Source of the DNA: Athripsodes cinereus
Lineage: Eukaryota; Arthropoda; Insecta; Trichoptera; Leptoceridae
DNA length: 64,000 nucleotides
Reading direction: 5' to 3'
NCBI GenBank assembly: GCA_947579605.1
Contig: OX388314.1
Span: 23,446,000 to 23,509,999, forward strand
Below, one piece after another: positions 32,581 to 43,734 of this stretch. The notes beneath the pieces were generated by a model. That model was not told the DNA's origin, made no database searches, and worked only from the letters and a program-made list of their open reading frames with translations. Every line of letters starts with the position of its first letter. Positions within the stretch are counted from its first letter, which is position 1. The translations under genes were made by a program, and so were the position numbers.

Positions 32581-33482
32581 ATCAAAGAATGTAATTTGAA
32601 ATACAAAGGCATGTATTTCCCAATAATAACTTCTCTGGTAAATGTATCTGTAGTGGATACGTAAACGTATATACATACGAATTATAGGACTTAAATATTA
32701 ATGTGAGGATTACATACAACGGTTTAAAAGCACGACCGTGATTACCTACTGAGATAGTGACAGGAAATTTTATTAAAGTTCATTACGTTATTTCCGTAAT
32801 ATTTTGTAGTATTTAAAAGTTAAGAGAGCAGGTAAATAAATAGTTGAAAAATATATACATTATAAAAAATCATTAACATAGAAATTCTGATTCAATAATT
32901 TATTTCCACAACATTCTGTTGAATAATATTTCTTGCTCTGTCCTGTTTCACAGACTTAAATTGATTTTCATTTTTTCCTTCTTTTTTTGTGTTGTAGATC
33001 ATCGATTTGTTAGTTCGGAAGTTGTTGTCTCTTGTGATGTTGAAGACTAGCTGTCTTTCCAACTTTTTGGTGGTCTTCCTCGGGACCGTGAACCGATTGT
33101 TTTGATTAGCTTATTTTATTATTGTCTATTGTTGTGATGGTTATAAACTGCGATGTAATTGAAATATACTTATTTTAAGAGCATTTTATTCATGTAATTT
33201 AATTATTTTTTATAGCAAAAACTTTTTACAATTATCACAAAATAAATTGTACATTACATTGTTGAAAAAAAAACGTACAAAAAAAGAATATATTCCTTAT
33301 CAATAATCATATCTGAATTTGAATTGGCATACCTACCTCATTCATTCGTAAAAAATGTTCTGCTATTTTACACAAAACAATCAATTTTTGTTTATTTACC
33401 ATTATTTATGAAATCCGTGGTAAAACTCATGTTTACCTTAAAAAAAGCTCGAAATCAATCTACAGTAAAGAATAAATAAATA
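32581..33482. other. No gene seen
   Basis: AT-rich, no recognised feature. Confidence 0.4.
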
Positions 33483-33736
33483 CTGTACCTGAGAGCCATT
33501 AGGACTTAAGTGCATTTTTGACAAAAATGCCAAAGTTACGTAAAAAGCGAAAATAACACATAAGTAGTGAGTCTTAGGTACAGAAATGCTTAGGATCTAT
33601 ACTATAGGGTCTATGTAATAAGCTGTGTATACTATATACAGCTTATTACTAGTAATATGTTGAGATTTTTTCGATTGAAAAATTGAATTTGAAAATGGCA
33701 TTTTAGCACTTAAGTCTAAATGGCTCTCAGGTACAG
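33483..33736. mobile_element. 254-bp TIR element with central palindrome
   Basis: CTGTACCTGAGAGCCATT (from 33483) is inverted as AATGGCTCTCAGGTACAG (to 33736), and the arms continue inward through GACTTAAGTGC and an ATGCC block. The centre holds GTAATAAGCTGT...ACAGCTTATTAC (about 33616-33650). No coding capacity. The target duplication is unclear. Confidence 0.72.
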
Positions 33737-33795
33737 AATAATATATCAAAATAGCATATATACATTCACACATTAATATAGCAGATATATATTTC

Positions 33796-33957
33796 GAGTT
33801 CGTCGGTAGCCTGGAGGTAGAGTCTCGGCCTCGTGAACAGGGGGTCCGTGGTTCGATCCCAGATGGCGACGGACTCCCCTTTCACGACACAAGCTTTTAG
33901 CCTACTGTGAAAGGTGTATCAGGTTGTATTTGGGTTTATAACAAAACCCAGATATAT
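33796..33957 (+). mobile_element. SINE-A, full-length copy
   Basis: The head is GAGTTCGTCGGTAGCCTGGA, with B box GGTTCGATCCC at 33850-33860, body ACTCCCCTTTCACGACACAA and end hairpin GGGTTTATAACAAAACCC. The B box matches the consensus exactly, so this copy has the better-preserved promoter of the two full-length copies. Confidence 0.9.
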
Positions 33958-34015
33958 TTTGTTTATTTATTTATTTATTCTTTACTGTACATTGATAACA
34001 AGCAAATTCACACAA
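33958..34015 (-). repeat. LINE 3' tail, probable type T1, abutting SINE-A
   Basis: The minus strand reads TTGTTATCAATGTACAGTAA, AGAATAAATAAATAAATAAA, the distal end seen at 6145-6254 and 12656-12786. It begins immediately after the SINE, tail to tail. Confidence 0.55.
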
Positions 34016-34438
34016 AAATACATTTAAAACAAAGACAATATATCTTTAAAAAAAAATATACATATTTATATAGCAGAATAAAAAAAAATTGATATACAGT
34101 ATTTCTGTGTAAGACTACTTTTATTAATGTACCTACTGTAAATTAAATGTAAGTCTTAGTCTTGGCTCACGTAGTCAATTTGCTGCCTAGTTTCCTAAGA
34201 GGAACATTCAGAATGAAGTTAATAATAAGGATGAAAAATATATACATCTAAGTACATCTAATAGGTATACAAATTACAGAGGTTGGTACAGTGGAGGATG
34301 ATTAATGAAACGAGGCGTATTAATTTGTAGGAGTTAAAACATGTATTAATAATATAATAATGCAATATTCTCATGTATGAAGTGGGTAGGCACCTACAGT
34401 AAACACCCCCTTAATTTAATAATATTAGTATATGTAGG
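34016..34438. other. No gene seen
   Basis: AT-rich sequence up to the hAT target site at 34431-34438. Confidence 0.45.
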
Positions 34439-34911
34439 TAGTGATGTGAGAAGAGAAAATTCTCCAGAGAAATTTCTCCTCTGATGGAAGAGAAATTTCT
34501 CTCCATAATTTTTCTTAGTGGTATTATGACCTTTTGCCCAATACACTTCGCAGCCAACCTTATTGATCCAAAAAATTGTGGGGTTGATTAAGGCCCAAAT
34601 CAGAGGTTATTAACACTTTTTTCCATGTAGGTACGTACCAACAATTTAACTTAAATATGGGTATGTGGGGTGTCAAACATCAAGATTTTTCATCAGTTAT
34701 AAGCACTTTTTTCTATGTAGGTACCTAACATTTTTTTGTTTCCATAATTAATTGTAGCCATATTGGTGATAAATTGTTTCAACATTGATTGATTGAATAC
34801 AGTATTTATTATTATTATACATGTATAAAAAATTCTCCGAAAATTCTGTAATTCGAGAAATTTCTCGGTTAATTTCTCGAAAAATTATTTCTTGAGGATT
34901 CCACAACACTA
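34439..34911. mobile_element. Non-autonomous hAT element, 473 bp, exact 8-bp target duplication
   Basis: TATGTAGG stands immediately outside both ends (34431-34438 and 34912-34919). The left end TAGTGATGTG and the right end read inward TAGTGTTGTG form a 10-bp TIR with one mismatch. An 8-bp duplication with TAGTG-type ends is diagnostic of the hAT superfamily. Subterminal blocks repeat GAGAAATTTCTC, a possible transposase-binding array. A 20-bp segment (CACTTTTTTCCATGTAGGTA, and a near copy) occurs twice inside. No transposase ORF. Confidence 0.82.
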
Positions 34912-35064
34912 TATGTAGGTATCGTAGGTACATATGTATTTTATAATATTATAAATTAAGTAATTAATTACCTACACTATAATTATTCATTAACGATTCA
35001 AACACGCGATGTATGATAAATATGAAATATAATTTTATACACGTTACATAATATTATCTATGGT

Positions 35065-35185
35065 GTGTAGTACCACTCATCCTGAATGTCTTAATTGTTA
35101 TTGGCACGGAGAGGATGACTGGCATGTTTATATAACATGCAGAGTGCTCCGACTGTGGGAGACGCCGTAATTGTATATAGTACAA
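35065..35185 (+). mobile_element. Family 1, 3' half
   Basis: CACTCATCCTGAATGTCTTA, TTGGCACGGAGAGGATGACT, CATGCAG, then an internal deletion before GACTGTGGGAGACGCCGTAA. Confidence 0.7.
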
Positions 35186-35249
35186 CAAAATACCTTATAA
35201 TATTTAAACTAAAGCTATGATCTTAGCCTGGAAATGATTTAAGATTTTT

Positions 35250-35360
35250 TTGACATTCTACATCCTAGCTTGGCGATAAGGCATGCCACCCATTTTCAAT
35301 GTCATAACTTATATTGACACGGAGAGGGCAACTTGCATATTTGTTACGTCCAGTCGTTCC
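35250..35360 (+). mobile_element. Family 1, central part
   Basis: GGCGATAAGGCATGCCACCC, ATTGACACGGAGAGGGCAAC and TTGCATATTTGTTACG match family 1; the 3' end is missing. Confidence 0.65.
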
Positions 35361-35492
35361 TCTAACTACAACATTAGCTGATATTTTTATGTCCTAGCTA
35401 GAGCGAAGATTGGCAATTCACTGCACAAGAGTGCTTAGATATAATTGAAAAAAAAAAAGTTTTTAGACGTTAACAAAAAATGACTCGCCAAT

Positions 35493-35894
35493 GGGTGCGT
35501 CCAGATAGTAGGATGCGAACGTCAATTAATCATCAATCTTTAACGATTCGGAGCGTTCTCCGAAGAAATATTTCAATGAATGCCTTCGTAACCCGTATAA
35601 GGACGGGAAACAAACGCATTCATTCGAATATTTCTTCGGAGAATGCTCCGAATCGTTGAAGATTGATTGACGTTCGCATCCTACTATGGGTGCGTCCAGA
35701 TAGTAGGATGCGAACGTCAATCAATCATCAATCTTCAACGATTCGGAGCATTTTTCGAAGAAATATTTGAATGAATGCCTTCGTAACCCGTATAAGGACG
35801 GGAAACAAACGTATACATTCAAATATTTCTTCGGAGAATGCTCTGAATCGTTGAAGATTGATTGACGTTCGCATCCTACTATCTGGACGCACTC
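35493..35894. mobile_element. Tandem pair of foldback MITEs
   Basis: Two units (35493-35687 and 35688-35894) each consist of arms of about 85 nt around a centre containing CCTTCGTAACCCGTATAAGG. The arms begin GGGTGCGTCCAGATAGTAGG; the outer right end is CTATCTGGACGCACTC. The first unit lacks its last 12 bases, where the second begins, so the two share a junction. Units differ at only a few positions. No transposase. Superfamily and target duplication are not resolved. Confidence 0.88.
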
Positions 35895-36400
35895 AATCAA
35901 GAACATTGTGTCTATAGTTTCGAAAATTATACTAGGACCTCAAGAACAGCAATTTTTATATATTTTTAATTTAAATAATACCCAACTTTAATTTCCCAAC
36001 AATATTCTACTCTTTACGTAAAAAGTAAGTATTATACCTTGGTACATATTCACTATATGCACTGCCAAGGCGGGCTTATACCTGCCTATAGATACTTAGA
36101 TAGGCATTGCTGATGGATACCGTGTGTACTGCTCATACTGAATGATAATGTTATTATTGTTGCATATTCTGTGCTGGGCTAGGTCGTCTATGTATACCTA
36201 CCTATGCTTAGCTGACAACTGTGTATATCTTTCTGATTACTAATATTATATTATACTTGTATAAATTCTTATATACTTTTGGTTAGAACCGTAGTGCTTA
36301 TATATATTTGAAAAAAATTGCTAGTATCTAAGTTTTATATTGTTCTCCTTATATGATATACATTGTTTTTTCACTTGACTGTTTTCTTTTTGTTATTATG
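35895..36400. other. No gene seen
   Basis: AT-rich. Short repeated TACCTACCTA motifs near 36195. Confidence 0.4.
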
Positions 36401-36455
36401 TTTGTAAAGGCTGTTTCAGCCGTTTATTGTATAAATAAATAAATAAATATATATT
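36401..36455 (+). repeat. LINE 3' end, tail type T3
   Basis: GTAAAGGCTGTTTCAGCCGT forms a GGCTG...CAGCC hairpin, followed by TTATTGTATAAATAAATAAA. Related ends at 40040 (minus), 41300 and 41939. Confidence 0.65.
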
Positions 36456-36467
36456 ATAGTGAATTAC

Positions 36468-36625
36468 AACCCATTAGATTGTCCTGCAACAAGCTTGGTT
36501 TTACTTCTCAATTCCTCCCTACATTCTACTAGTCTTCTCAACTTTATGTGGGTATATGTAACGGCGTAGGTTTGCTCTCCATTACTTGATCCATGTAGGC
36601 GTCTCTTGATCGACCTCTATTATTC
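36468..36625 (-). pseudogene. LINE carboxy-terminal relic (type RDTYMDQ), second copy
   Basis: The minus strand reads NNRGRSRDAYMDQVMESKPT and later a degraded tail with stops. The nucleotide order (CAATTCCTCCCTACATTCTA on the plus strand, GTCCTGCAACAAGCTTGG) parallels the copy at 28179-28314. Confidence 0.6.
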
Positions 36626-37190
36626 CTACTTTTGGTCATGTCCTCCCCAAAAAGACAGGCAGAAAAGCAGGCTCTGTCTGATGCCCGATGTTGTATTCGA
36701 CAAATTCAGTTTGCTCGTTGTTGGCTAATCTTTCAAAGAAGTTACCTTCTTTCGCCAACACTGGTCAACACCTTTTAGAACATACGCATTAGCAATTCGA
36801 ATTTCAAAATAAAATGTAAGTTTATAGGTAGGTACTCAAAGACTATCAAATTTCGAATTGTGTCGATTTCAATTGTTTCCACGGAGAGATTTCGTGTAGA
36901 AAGGTAAATTTACCTACGAAGTGGATATTGTTCCACTTAAAGTATTATTATTAGTTGAACTGTTTACATCATTCGCTACATAAATAAATAAGAATTATTA
37001 TTATTGCATTGTTTTATTGTTACAGCATTCACTCTCCTTCGAGATTTCATCTCAACAGCCCGGGGATTTTAACAAAATATTATATCAATGTACAGGATGT
37101 CCTAAAATACGAAAAACATTATTGTAACATGTTATAATTATATTCATTCTATTCTGTCCATTCTTCCGTTTATAAGTGATCAAGCAAACT
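36626..37190. other. No gene seen
   Basis: AT-rich, no recognised feature beyond short low-complexity runs. Confidence 0.4.
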
Positions 37191-37262
37191 CCCCTTTCAT
37201 GACACAGCTTTTTAGCTTACTTTGAAAGGTGTATAAGGTTGTATTTGTTTATTTATAACATC
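37191..37262 (+). repeat. SINE-A, 3' part
   Basis: CAAGCAAACTCCCCTTTCAT, ACACAGCTTTTTAGCTTACT and AAGGTGTATAAGGTTGTATT; the terminal hairpin is disrupted. Confidence 0.75.
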
Positions 37263-37559
37263 TTAAAAAAAAAATACCTAGGTCTTGTTTCAATGTTTTG
37301 TTCTAATCTTTTATGAAATACTAACTGATTGAACTGTCACAAAGTTGATCATGGATTGATTGAATGAGGCTTGTTTCCATGTGTTTTGCCAAGAAAGGCA
37401 AAAGTTTCCTTATCAAGAAGCAAATTATTTTGTCCAGTTTTAAGATATATTTGTAAAACAATAATAATCATTCAATTCCGTCTATATTAGTATTTTGTGA
37501 CGTAATCATCAATATTATGATTTGTTTATAAATACATATAACTTGTTTTTTTTATTATT

Positions 37560-37690
37560 ATTATTTCATTTATAAATACACAGTATACATTGATATTACA
37601 ACGACAAAACAATATTACACATAGTAAAATGTTCCCTCCATAAGCAACCAAACGCTTGTGCGGAAGGAATATATTTCATAAGATTCGATA
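37560..37690 (-). repeat. LINE or SINE 3' end, tail type T4
   Basis: On the minus strand it contains TTCCGCACAAGCGTTTGGTT, GCTTATGGAGGGAACATTTT and ATCAATGTATACTGTGTATT, the same order as 6519-6634, ending in an ATAATAATAAT tail. Confidence 0.7.
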
Positions 37691-38319
37691 TTTGAAAATA
37701 AACAGTCCCTAATTATTGTTAACTACATTTCAAGTTTAAAAATATATTCTCTTAAAAAACCTCATACCCTGTATGTGAGAATGGCATTTTAGTTTCATTA
37801 TTAAATAAGGCACCCGTGAAATTGAGTAATTGCTACAAGTACCCGAATACTCGTATTGTATTACGGACGAGAGTTAAAAGTATCTATCTATACACTCTCT
37901 CACTCATATAACCATACCTTATATCTACGTATATTGTTAGTCGTATCGTTACATTACAAGTATTAACCCTGGTACTTCTATATGTTCTTGTTCTGTATGT
38001 GTTCTAAGGTATCTACTAGTTATATTTTAACGAGTATTCCATCCCATCTCTATTAATTAACAGGTCCGTTTTAACAAACATTTTATCTTCTATTCAACAT
38101 CTCCACTCTATCCTGCTTTTTAAGGCACATGAAACGGTCTCTTGCAAGATGAACATACCAAATCAGATCTGCCACTGGGCTAACAGAGAAGGAAGCAATG
38201 AGAACCGCCACGTATTAAGTAGTAAAAAATATGACAATCTAGTGGTCGAAGTCAGGACCCTCGGGATTGAGTGAAGCGACGCAGAAAAATCAGAGAGTAA
38301 GGTATTGGATTGGATACCA
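37691..38319. other. No gene seen
   Basis: AT-rich. The minus-strand ORF 38163-38432 reads partly through a family 1 fragment and is not supported. Confidence 0.45.
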
Positions 38320-38358
38320 CTGGATACCCCATTTGTGAGACATGACGCGATGGTATAA
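38320..38358 (+). repeat. Family 1, 3' terminus
   Basis: ACTGGATACCCCATTTGTGA then GACATGACGCGATGGTATAA matches the terminal 40 bp. Confidence 0.6.
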
Positions 38359-40039
38359 AGAACGACAGGAAGAAAATACATAAGTACATTATTTTCAAAA
38401 CGTAAAACAGTCGAGAAAATTATGCATTTCAAAGTATTTTATTTCATGGCATTTGTATATTATTCAGAAGTAAGGATTTATTACTAAGACGTTTGGAGAG
38501 GTAATTTATTATAAAGCTCGCTGCTTGGTCTGAAGGAGCTTCGAGAATGATGAAAAGTCCACGAAAGCTCTGTTGCAATTCCCAGAATAAGTTTGCAGTA
38601 CTTTTATTTTATTATTATTGCAGTAGTATGATTATTTACAATATGTCTTTACTGTGAGGATTACCCGTTTGACTAGAATTGTTTCGTTTTAAATTTGACT
38701 AGAAGATTGCTTTAAGCCCTTGTTATATCTCTCTTTGAAATATTATAAAATATTTTGAATATATTACTATCTGTAAAAGCATAAAGAATAATACAACACA
38801 TTTCTTTTTAATGCTATGAATGCTCGAAGAAGTGACTATTCTTGTAAACGACTACTTTTTAGGTAAAAATATTTATGATGATTTAGAGTTTAGACTGATT
38901 TAGACTGATGAGGAGTAAATTGTCAGACAATATATTTGGTTAGTGATTTTATATTGCATCATCCATGGACTTTCTATATCTAGATATAATTGACGAGTTA
39001 GAAACATTCACAATGTGAATACACCGAAGATAGTTTTCCTGAACAGATAATCAGTAACAAAAATATTTTTAACATTTATTATTAGTTGCTATGTACTATA
39101 TCATTTAAACTTAAATTAAGTGTTGTAGTACATAGTAAATTACACTTAATATTAAAAATGTTTCGAGATTTCGACATTGTAAGTGGCAATAACATCAAGC
39201 AAAGACAAAAGTGTTTCCTAAAAAGCCACAATTCGTTGAGAATCGTTGACAAATATCACAATGTGAAATGTATTATACTTAGATAATGGGTTAAGAAGAA
39301 CTTTTTGAAGATAACCTAACAGTTTGGAAAGGAGAATTATGAGTAATCAACCGAAAGATAACAAAACCTAAACTTGTGTAAGATTAAAGGTCAAATTAAG
39401 CACTGCAGACTATAAGATTAGCAGTCACAAATAAGTTGGGTGAGTCACATAAGCATAACTAATGACTATAGACGGATTTAAACAGTTTTCAAATTACGGT
39501 TTCCTTCGAGAAGAAAATATATTAGTATGTAGGCCTAATGCGAAATAGTACGATGATATTATGCACAAGCTACCGGGTGATCGCTGAATAAATATTGTTT
39601 AAAAAAGGGTCGAGGCCTATATCCAACATTAAACCTAATGATGAGAGAAATCTATTTATTATTCTCACTAAATTATTTACGACATTTCTGACCGTTCTAT
39701 TCGTTTGTCACAAATATATTTTTTTACGAATATATAAAAATATTCTGCCGATAAAACTAATGAATCATAAGAACTCCATCAAAGGGGTCCAGATTGATTT
39801 GATTTATCAACTTGGATTTTTCATCCTAAATAAATTCCAAATATTTTTTTGTCGCGGCTATTTTTCTTTCGACTGAAACATATTTTACGAGTATTTCCAT
39901 CCGATGATAATTTTTCATTCAGTCTGCGCACTGTGGTCGAAATAGTGTGAATTATTGGACATAATAAATATTCCTAGGCAGGTGGATTACTATTCGAAAA
40001 ACAACGTATCTAACATACTAAATTTAACGATAAGCTACT
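38359..40039. other. No gene seen
   Basis: AT-rich. CTATGTACTAT (39089-39099) and AGTACATAG (39129-39137) form a small inverted repeat. ORFs 39086-39286 and 39595-39876 have no domains. Confidence 0.45.
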
Positions 40040-40085
40040 TTTTATATACAGTAAACGGCCATAAGCCTTTAACAAATAATATACA
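40040..40085 (-). repeat. LINE 3' end, tail type T3
   Basis: The minus strand reads TTAAAGGCTTATGGCCGTTT, ACTGTATATAAA; the stem is conserved, the tail is short. Confidence 0.5.
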
Positions 40086-40117
40086 ACAACAAAATATAAA
40101 AAGTAAAAAAAGAGTTA

Positions 40118-40185
40118 TGCCAGCTTTCCTGAATACCTTGGCACGGAGAGGACGATTTGCAATTGCTTACTTCACAGCAACCTTT
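40118..40185 (+). repeat. Family 1 fragment
   Basis: CAGCTTTCCTGAATACCTTG followed by GCACGGAGAGGACGATTTGC. Confidence 0.55.
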
Positions 40186-40859
40186 ACAGGTGTTCGGTCT
40201 TAATTTTGGTGTACCTATAGAAAACCCAGATTCATGTTTAAATTTATGTAAAACTTTACGCATGCTTGTTATATAGGTTTAACCCGAGTTCATCTTTCAA
40301 TCAACAGGAACACCAGACAATCTGTTTTATTCTATTTAGATTGACATTGGGCAGTTGTGGTTTGTTGTTGTCTATTTGTGTGTATATTTGTACCTTAAAA
40401 TGACAGCACAGAACATAATTTTTCCATCATTGTAAATTGTTCATTCTTACCCAATTAATACAATTACCTTGTTTACATTTTACTCATTGACACCCAAATT
40501 GACCACACTAAATGTTTGTTTTTGTTTCGACATTTTTCACACTTAATATTATTAATTTTACAACATCCATTTTTAAAGACTGTGTACTACTGTACTACTT
40601 GCTGACGTCCCATTTATTTTTGTTTGAAGTAATCACATAAATACTCGTTTATTGAAAATTTGACAAGATAACCTCCTATCGAATTGACTTGTGATCCATA
40701 GACTTTTTTTCTCTATTCATAACTTGTGCTGAGATACTGATAATTATATTGTTCTTTTTTTGTATTTTGTTGACTTTTTATTATGATTGTTGAGTCTTAA
40801 TTTTCTATACTTGTGTGTTGTGTCTTAATTTTCTATACTTGGTACATCATATGAACTAT
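40186..40859. other. No gene seen
   Basis: AT-rich. A direct repeat TTAATTTTCTATACTTG occurs at 40798 and 40825. Confidence 0.4.
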
Positions 40860-40925
40860 GTATGTAAATATATAACATGTTAAAGGCTAGCGCCGTGAAT
40901 TGTCAATAAATAAATAAATAAATTG
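40860..40925 (+). repeat. LINE 3' end, tail type T2
   Basis: GTTAAAGGCTAGCGCCGTGA, ATTGTCAATAAATAAATAAA. It is the sense counterpart of 7484-7560. Confidence 0.7.
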
Positions 40926-41244
40926 TCTTCAGAATTTCGACTCTCTCAAATCATTGAGAATACCAGTGTGCACTTTTGATTTTCAATATTTTTTGTGAAC
41001 AAATAGGTAGTACAATTCTCTCGTTTAGCGTTTGAAAATTGATTTTGTATTCTACGCCAAGCGTCGTGTGGACTAAATCAATACCTACTGTGACGTTTAT
41101 AAACAAACTTTATATTTGTCATATCTAGCGCTACTAAAACAGTATTTAAACATTCATAAAATACAAGTTTCATAGACGTTTTAAATAAATTAAAAACTAT
41201 GAAAATTAAATACGATAAAATCTATGAGAGTAAATATGCATGTA
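40926..41244. other. No gene seen
   Basis: AT-rich, no recognised feature. Confidence 0.4.
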
Positions 41245-41410
41245 TAAAATTTGTTGAGGTATTTATAAATCTATTTATATAATATATGATTTTTGCTCAA
41301 GACTTATAGCCGTTTATTGTGTAAAATAAATAATTAAATAAATAAATAATAGATATAAATCATATTCTTCTGCTGTAATCTTGTTGGGGTAGACACCAAA
41401 GAGACATGTG
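41245..41410 (+). repeat. Segmental repeat with T3 tail, uninterrupted copy
   Basis: It runs from TTGAGGTATTTATAAATCTA through ATATATGATTTTTGCTC, ACTTATAGCCGTTTATTG and an AATAAATAAAT tail to TTGGGGTAGACACCAAAGA. The second copy at 41640-42060 has the same order but is split by a 233-bp insertion. Confidence 0.75.
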
Positions 41411-41694
41411 CGCACATTTTTATTTGGGCATACTCTTTTAAAACCGTTCATTAGGGCATTAAAATTGTAGATTGGACTTTTTATTGGCATGTGATATTAT
41501 TCTATAAGTATTGAATTTTAATATTTGATACTAAGAATCATTTTCTAAAATGGTTATGATGTCATTATGAGCAATTTATGTCCCTTTCCCTAATTCACAT
41601 GTCCCTTTTTGAATATGCAACGACGATTTGGCGTCTACGAACATACATTTTGTTAAGGTATTTATAAATCTATTTAGATAATATATGATTTTTT

Positions 41695-41927
41695 ATAAAA
41701 ATTCTATATTTTCGAGTGTAACTTTGTGGAAATGCATTTTAAAGGAAAATATTGAATTCAAATCAAAACACTGTTTTATTCCACCATGAGATTGTACGTT
41801 TTCAACTACAATGTATTGTGTTATTACTGATGATGGCTACATTGTAGTTGAAAACGTTATAATAATTAAACAATCTCATGGTGGAATAAAACAGTGTTTT
41901 GATTTGAATTCAATATTTTCCTTTTTT
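41695..41927. mobile_element. Penelope-like inverted pair with 11-bp target duplication
   Basis: TATGATTTTTT stands at 41684-41694 and again at 41928-41938. Inside, arms from AAAGGAAAATATTGAATTCA (41741) and its inverted copy (ending 41924) are practically identical over about 75 nt; the right arm has 12 extra bases (TATAATAATTAA, 41858-41869) that the left lacks. The asymmetric centre contains CTGATGA. The simplest reading is two ends of a Penelope-like element joined head to head. Coding sequence is absent. Confidence 0.78.
41827..41859 (+). ncRNA. Hammerhead-ribozyme-like core
   Basis: In order: CTGATGA (41827-41833), a possible stem II GGCTAC/GTAGTT with two G-U pairs around ATT (41835-41849), GAAA (41850-41853), the self-complementary ACGT (41854-41857) and TA. 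This matches the minimal type I hammerhead with very short stem III reported for Penelope-like elements, thought to work as dimers. Cleavage activity is untested. Confidence 0.6.
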
Positions 41928-42060
41928 TATGATTTTTTGTTAAAGGCTTATAACCGTTTATTGTGTAAAATAAATAATTAAATAAATAAATAATATACAA
42001 CATTTTCTTCTTCTGTAATCCTATTAGGGTAGACAACAAAGATGAGATATTTGCCGTCCA

Positions 42061-43080
42061 CAAACAATGTCTCATACACCTAAAATTCTATCATATTCAA
42101 TTTAATTATGCAATGTGTGATGACTTCTTTTCCTAACACGTTTCCTTTCTTGAAAAATGCTTCGTTTCCATTAATCTTTTTCAGAAACGTATGTTTTCAT
42201 AATCATACAGGTTGTCCCTTCTGTGCCAAGAAATAGGATATTTAAGACCGCTGAATCAAATATGAAATATGATAGAGGAACAAAACGATTAATTTCAGTA
42301 AAAGATAAATTGAATAACAAAAGATTTGTAAATTATATTACCGAGAAAGAAAGTCAATTAATTTCCAATCAACAGAGTTTTCAGTCAAAGCTTCAGGTAC
42401 GATTCTATGGTTGTAGTTAAGTGAAAGCTACTCTGTTTTGTACCCATACCTGGTTCGATATAAAGGTACAGTAGTAGCTCGAGGCCCTTAATAGCTTTAG
42501 GGCGCATTTCAGATTATTCAGGTTTTCTGAAAAAAGGTATTAATTACATTTTGTATTTGATACGTGATTCGATTGAATGAAACAAAGTACAGCAACGTAA
42601 ATTCATTAACAGTTTTATATAATTTTGTATAATAATACAAAATGAAACTTCTGCTCTGCTCAATGAAACTTCTTACACTTACTTAACTCAAGCTGACATT
42701 TCTTTATCACTTGAGTTCATATGTAAGTTGTCATTGCTGAAAATTATTTAAATTATTGCTCAATTTTGAGGGTGCAAAAAAATTGTTTAAAATCATTGCA
42801 AATATTGTATTTAATATAAAATTATGTTTTAAAAGTGAGAAATATTTTTAGTAAATAAATATTAGAATTTATTATTTGTGTATCATTCGTCTTATAAAAA
42901 GATGTACCTACCTTCTTATCTGCTTAAAAAATATCTACTATTTTTTTAAATAAATTTGAGTTATCACTCTCACAGTTAACAATATTCTCGTGTCGTGAAG
43001 GTGGAGTAGATGGGCAGGGGGAGGATTTAATTTATTAACTATATACTAAATTGTGTCTTGTATCTCTCTCACTTTTGGTT
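42061..43080. other. No gene assigned
   Basis: A 65-codon open frame (42223-42420) encodes a basic peptide starting MPRNRIFKTAESN. It has no recognised family and I do not call it a gene. Confidence 0.4.
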
Positions 43081-43170
43081 GGTTGGTAGAAATTGCCTAA
43101 AGGCAATAAACCCGCCATTTGTGTTATATTGTTTATTCCACAATAAAGATTATTTTATTTTTATTATTTA
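43081..43170 (+). repeat. LINE 3' end, tail type T1
   Basis: GTAGAAATTGCCTAAAGGCA is a perfect ATTGCCT...AGGCAAT stem, followed by AATAAACCCGCCATTTGTG and CACAATAAAGATTATTTTAT. Very similar to the nested copy at 13567. Confidence 0.72.
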
Positions 43171-43734
43171 TTTTAAGTGAGTTTTTTTATACTTTTTTCG
43201 AAAAAATAAATAAGTATTTCCAAATAATGTTGCATGCAAATTTCTTCATTTAAATCATTATTAACGTTAAAAATTAACTGAAGTTTTGAATGTACTTCGT
43301 AATTAATTTAACGAAATACCCGTCCGAATAAAACATAAAAAAATAATTAGCCGTACAACCCTTTATGCCTGGAGAATACAGTATGAATACCTACTACTAC
43401 CTAATTCGTTTTATTGCCGATAAATTAATTCAAAAACGCTGCTTTTGAATTTTAAATATTTCAAATGAGAGCACGTAGTCATAGTAAATTTCGAAATATC
43501 TTTGGTATATATTTTTTATTTAGCTAGAAGACCAAAGTCGTTTATTCGACATTTTATATAAAATAAAAAGCACTATTTAAATAATGTGAAATTCAGACAA
43601 ACCTAAACGACTACTGAATGAAATATACCTATATCATTATTTTATAAGTTTATTCTTAGAATTTTCTTCTATGGAATCGGTTAGATATATAGTAATATAA
43701 ATTTTAAATAGGTATTTAACAAAGAAACTATCTC
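43171..43734. other. No gene seen
   Basis: AT-rich, no recognised feature. Confidence 0.4.

Larger units (their letters stand above)
41640..42060 (+). repeat. Segmental repeat with T3 tail, interrupted copy
   Basis: Left part 41640-41694 (GTTAAGGTATTTATAAATCT, ATATATGATTTTTT), right part 41928-42060 (TATGATTTTTTGTTAAAGGC, CCGTTTATTGTGTAAAATAA, TTAGGGTAGACAACAAAGA). Comparison with 41245-41410 shows that 41695-41927 is an insertion flanked by an 11-bp duplication. Confidence 0.78.

Noticed and set aside
35526..35906. Two similar minus-strand ORFs of about 60 codons in tandem
   Set aside because: They are translations of the arms and centre of the tandem foldback MITE, and their similarity is that of the repeat units.
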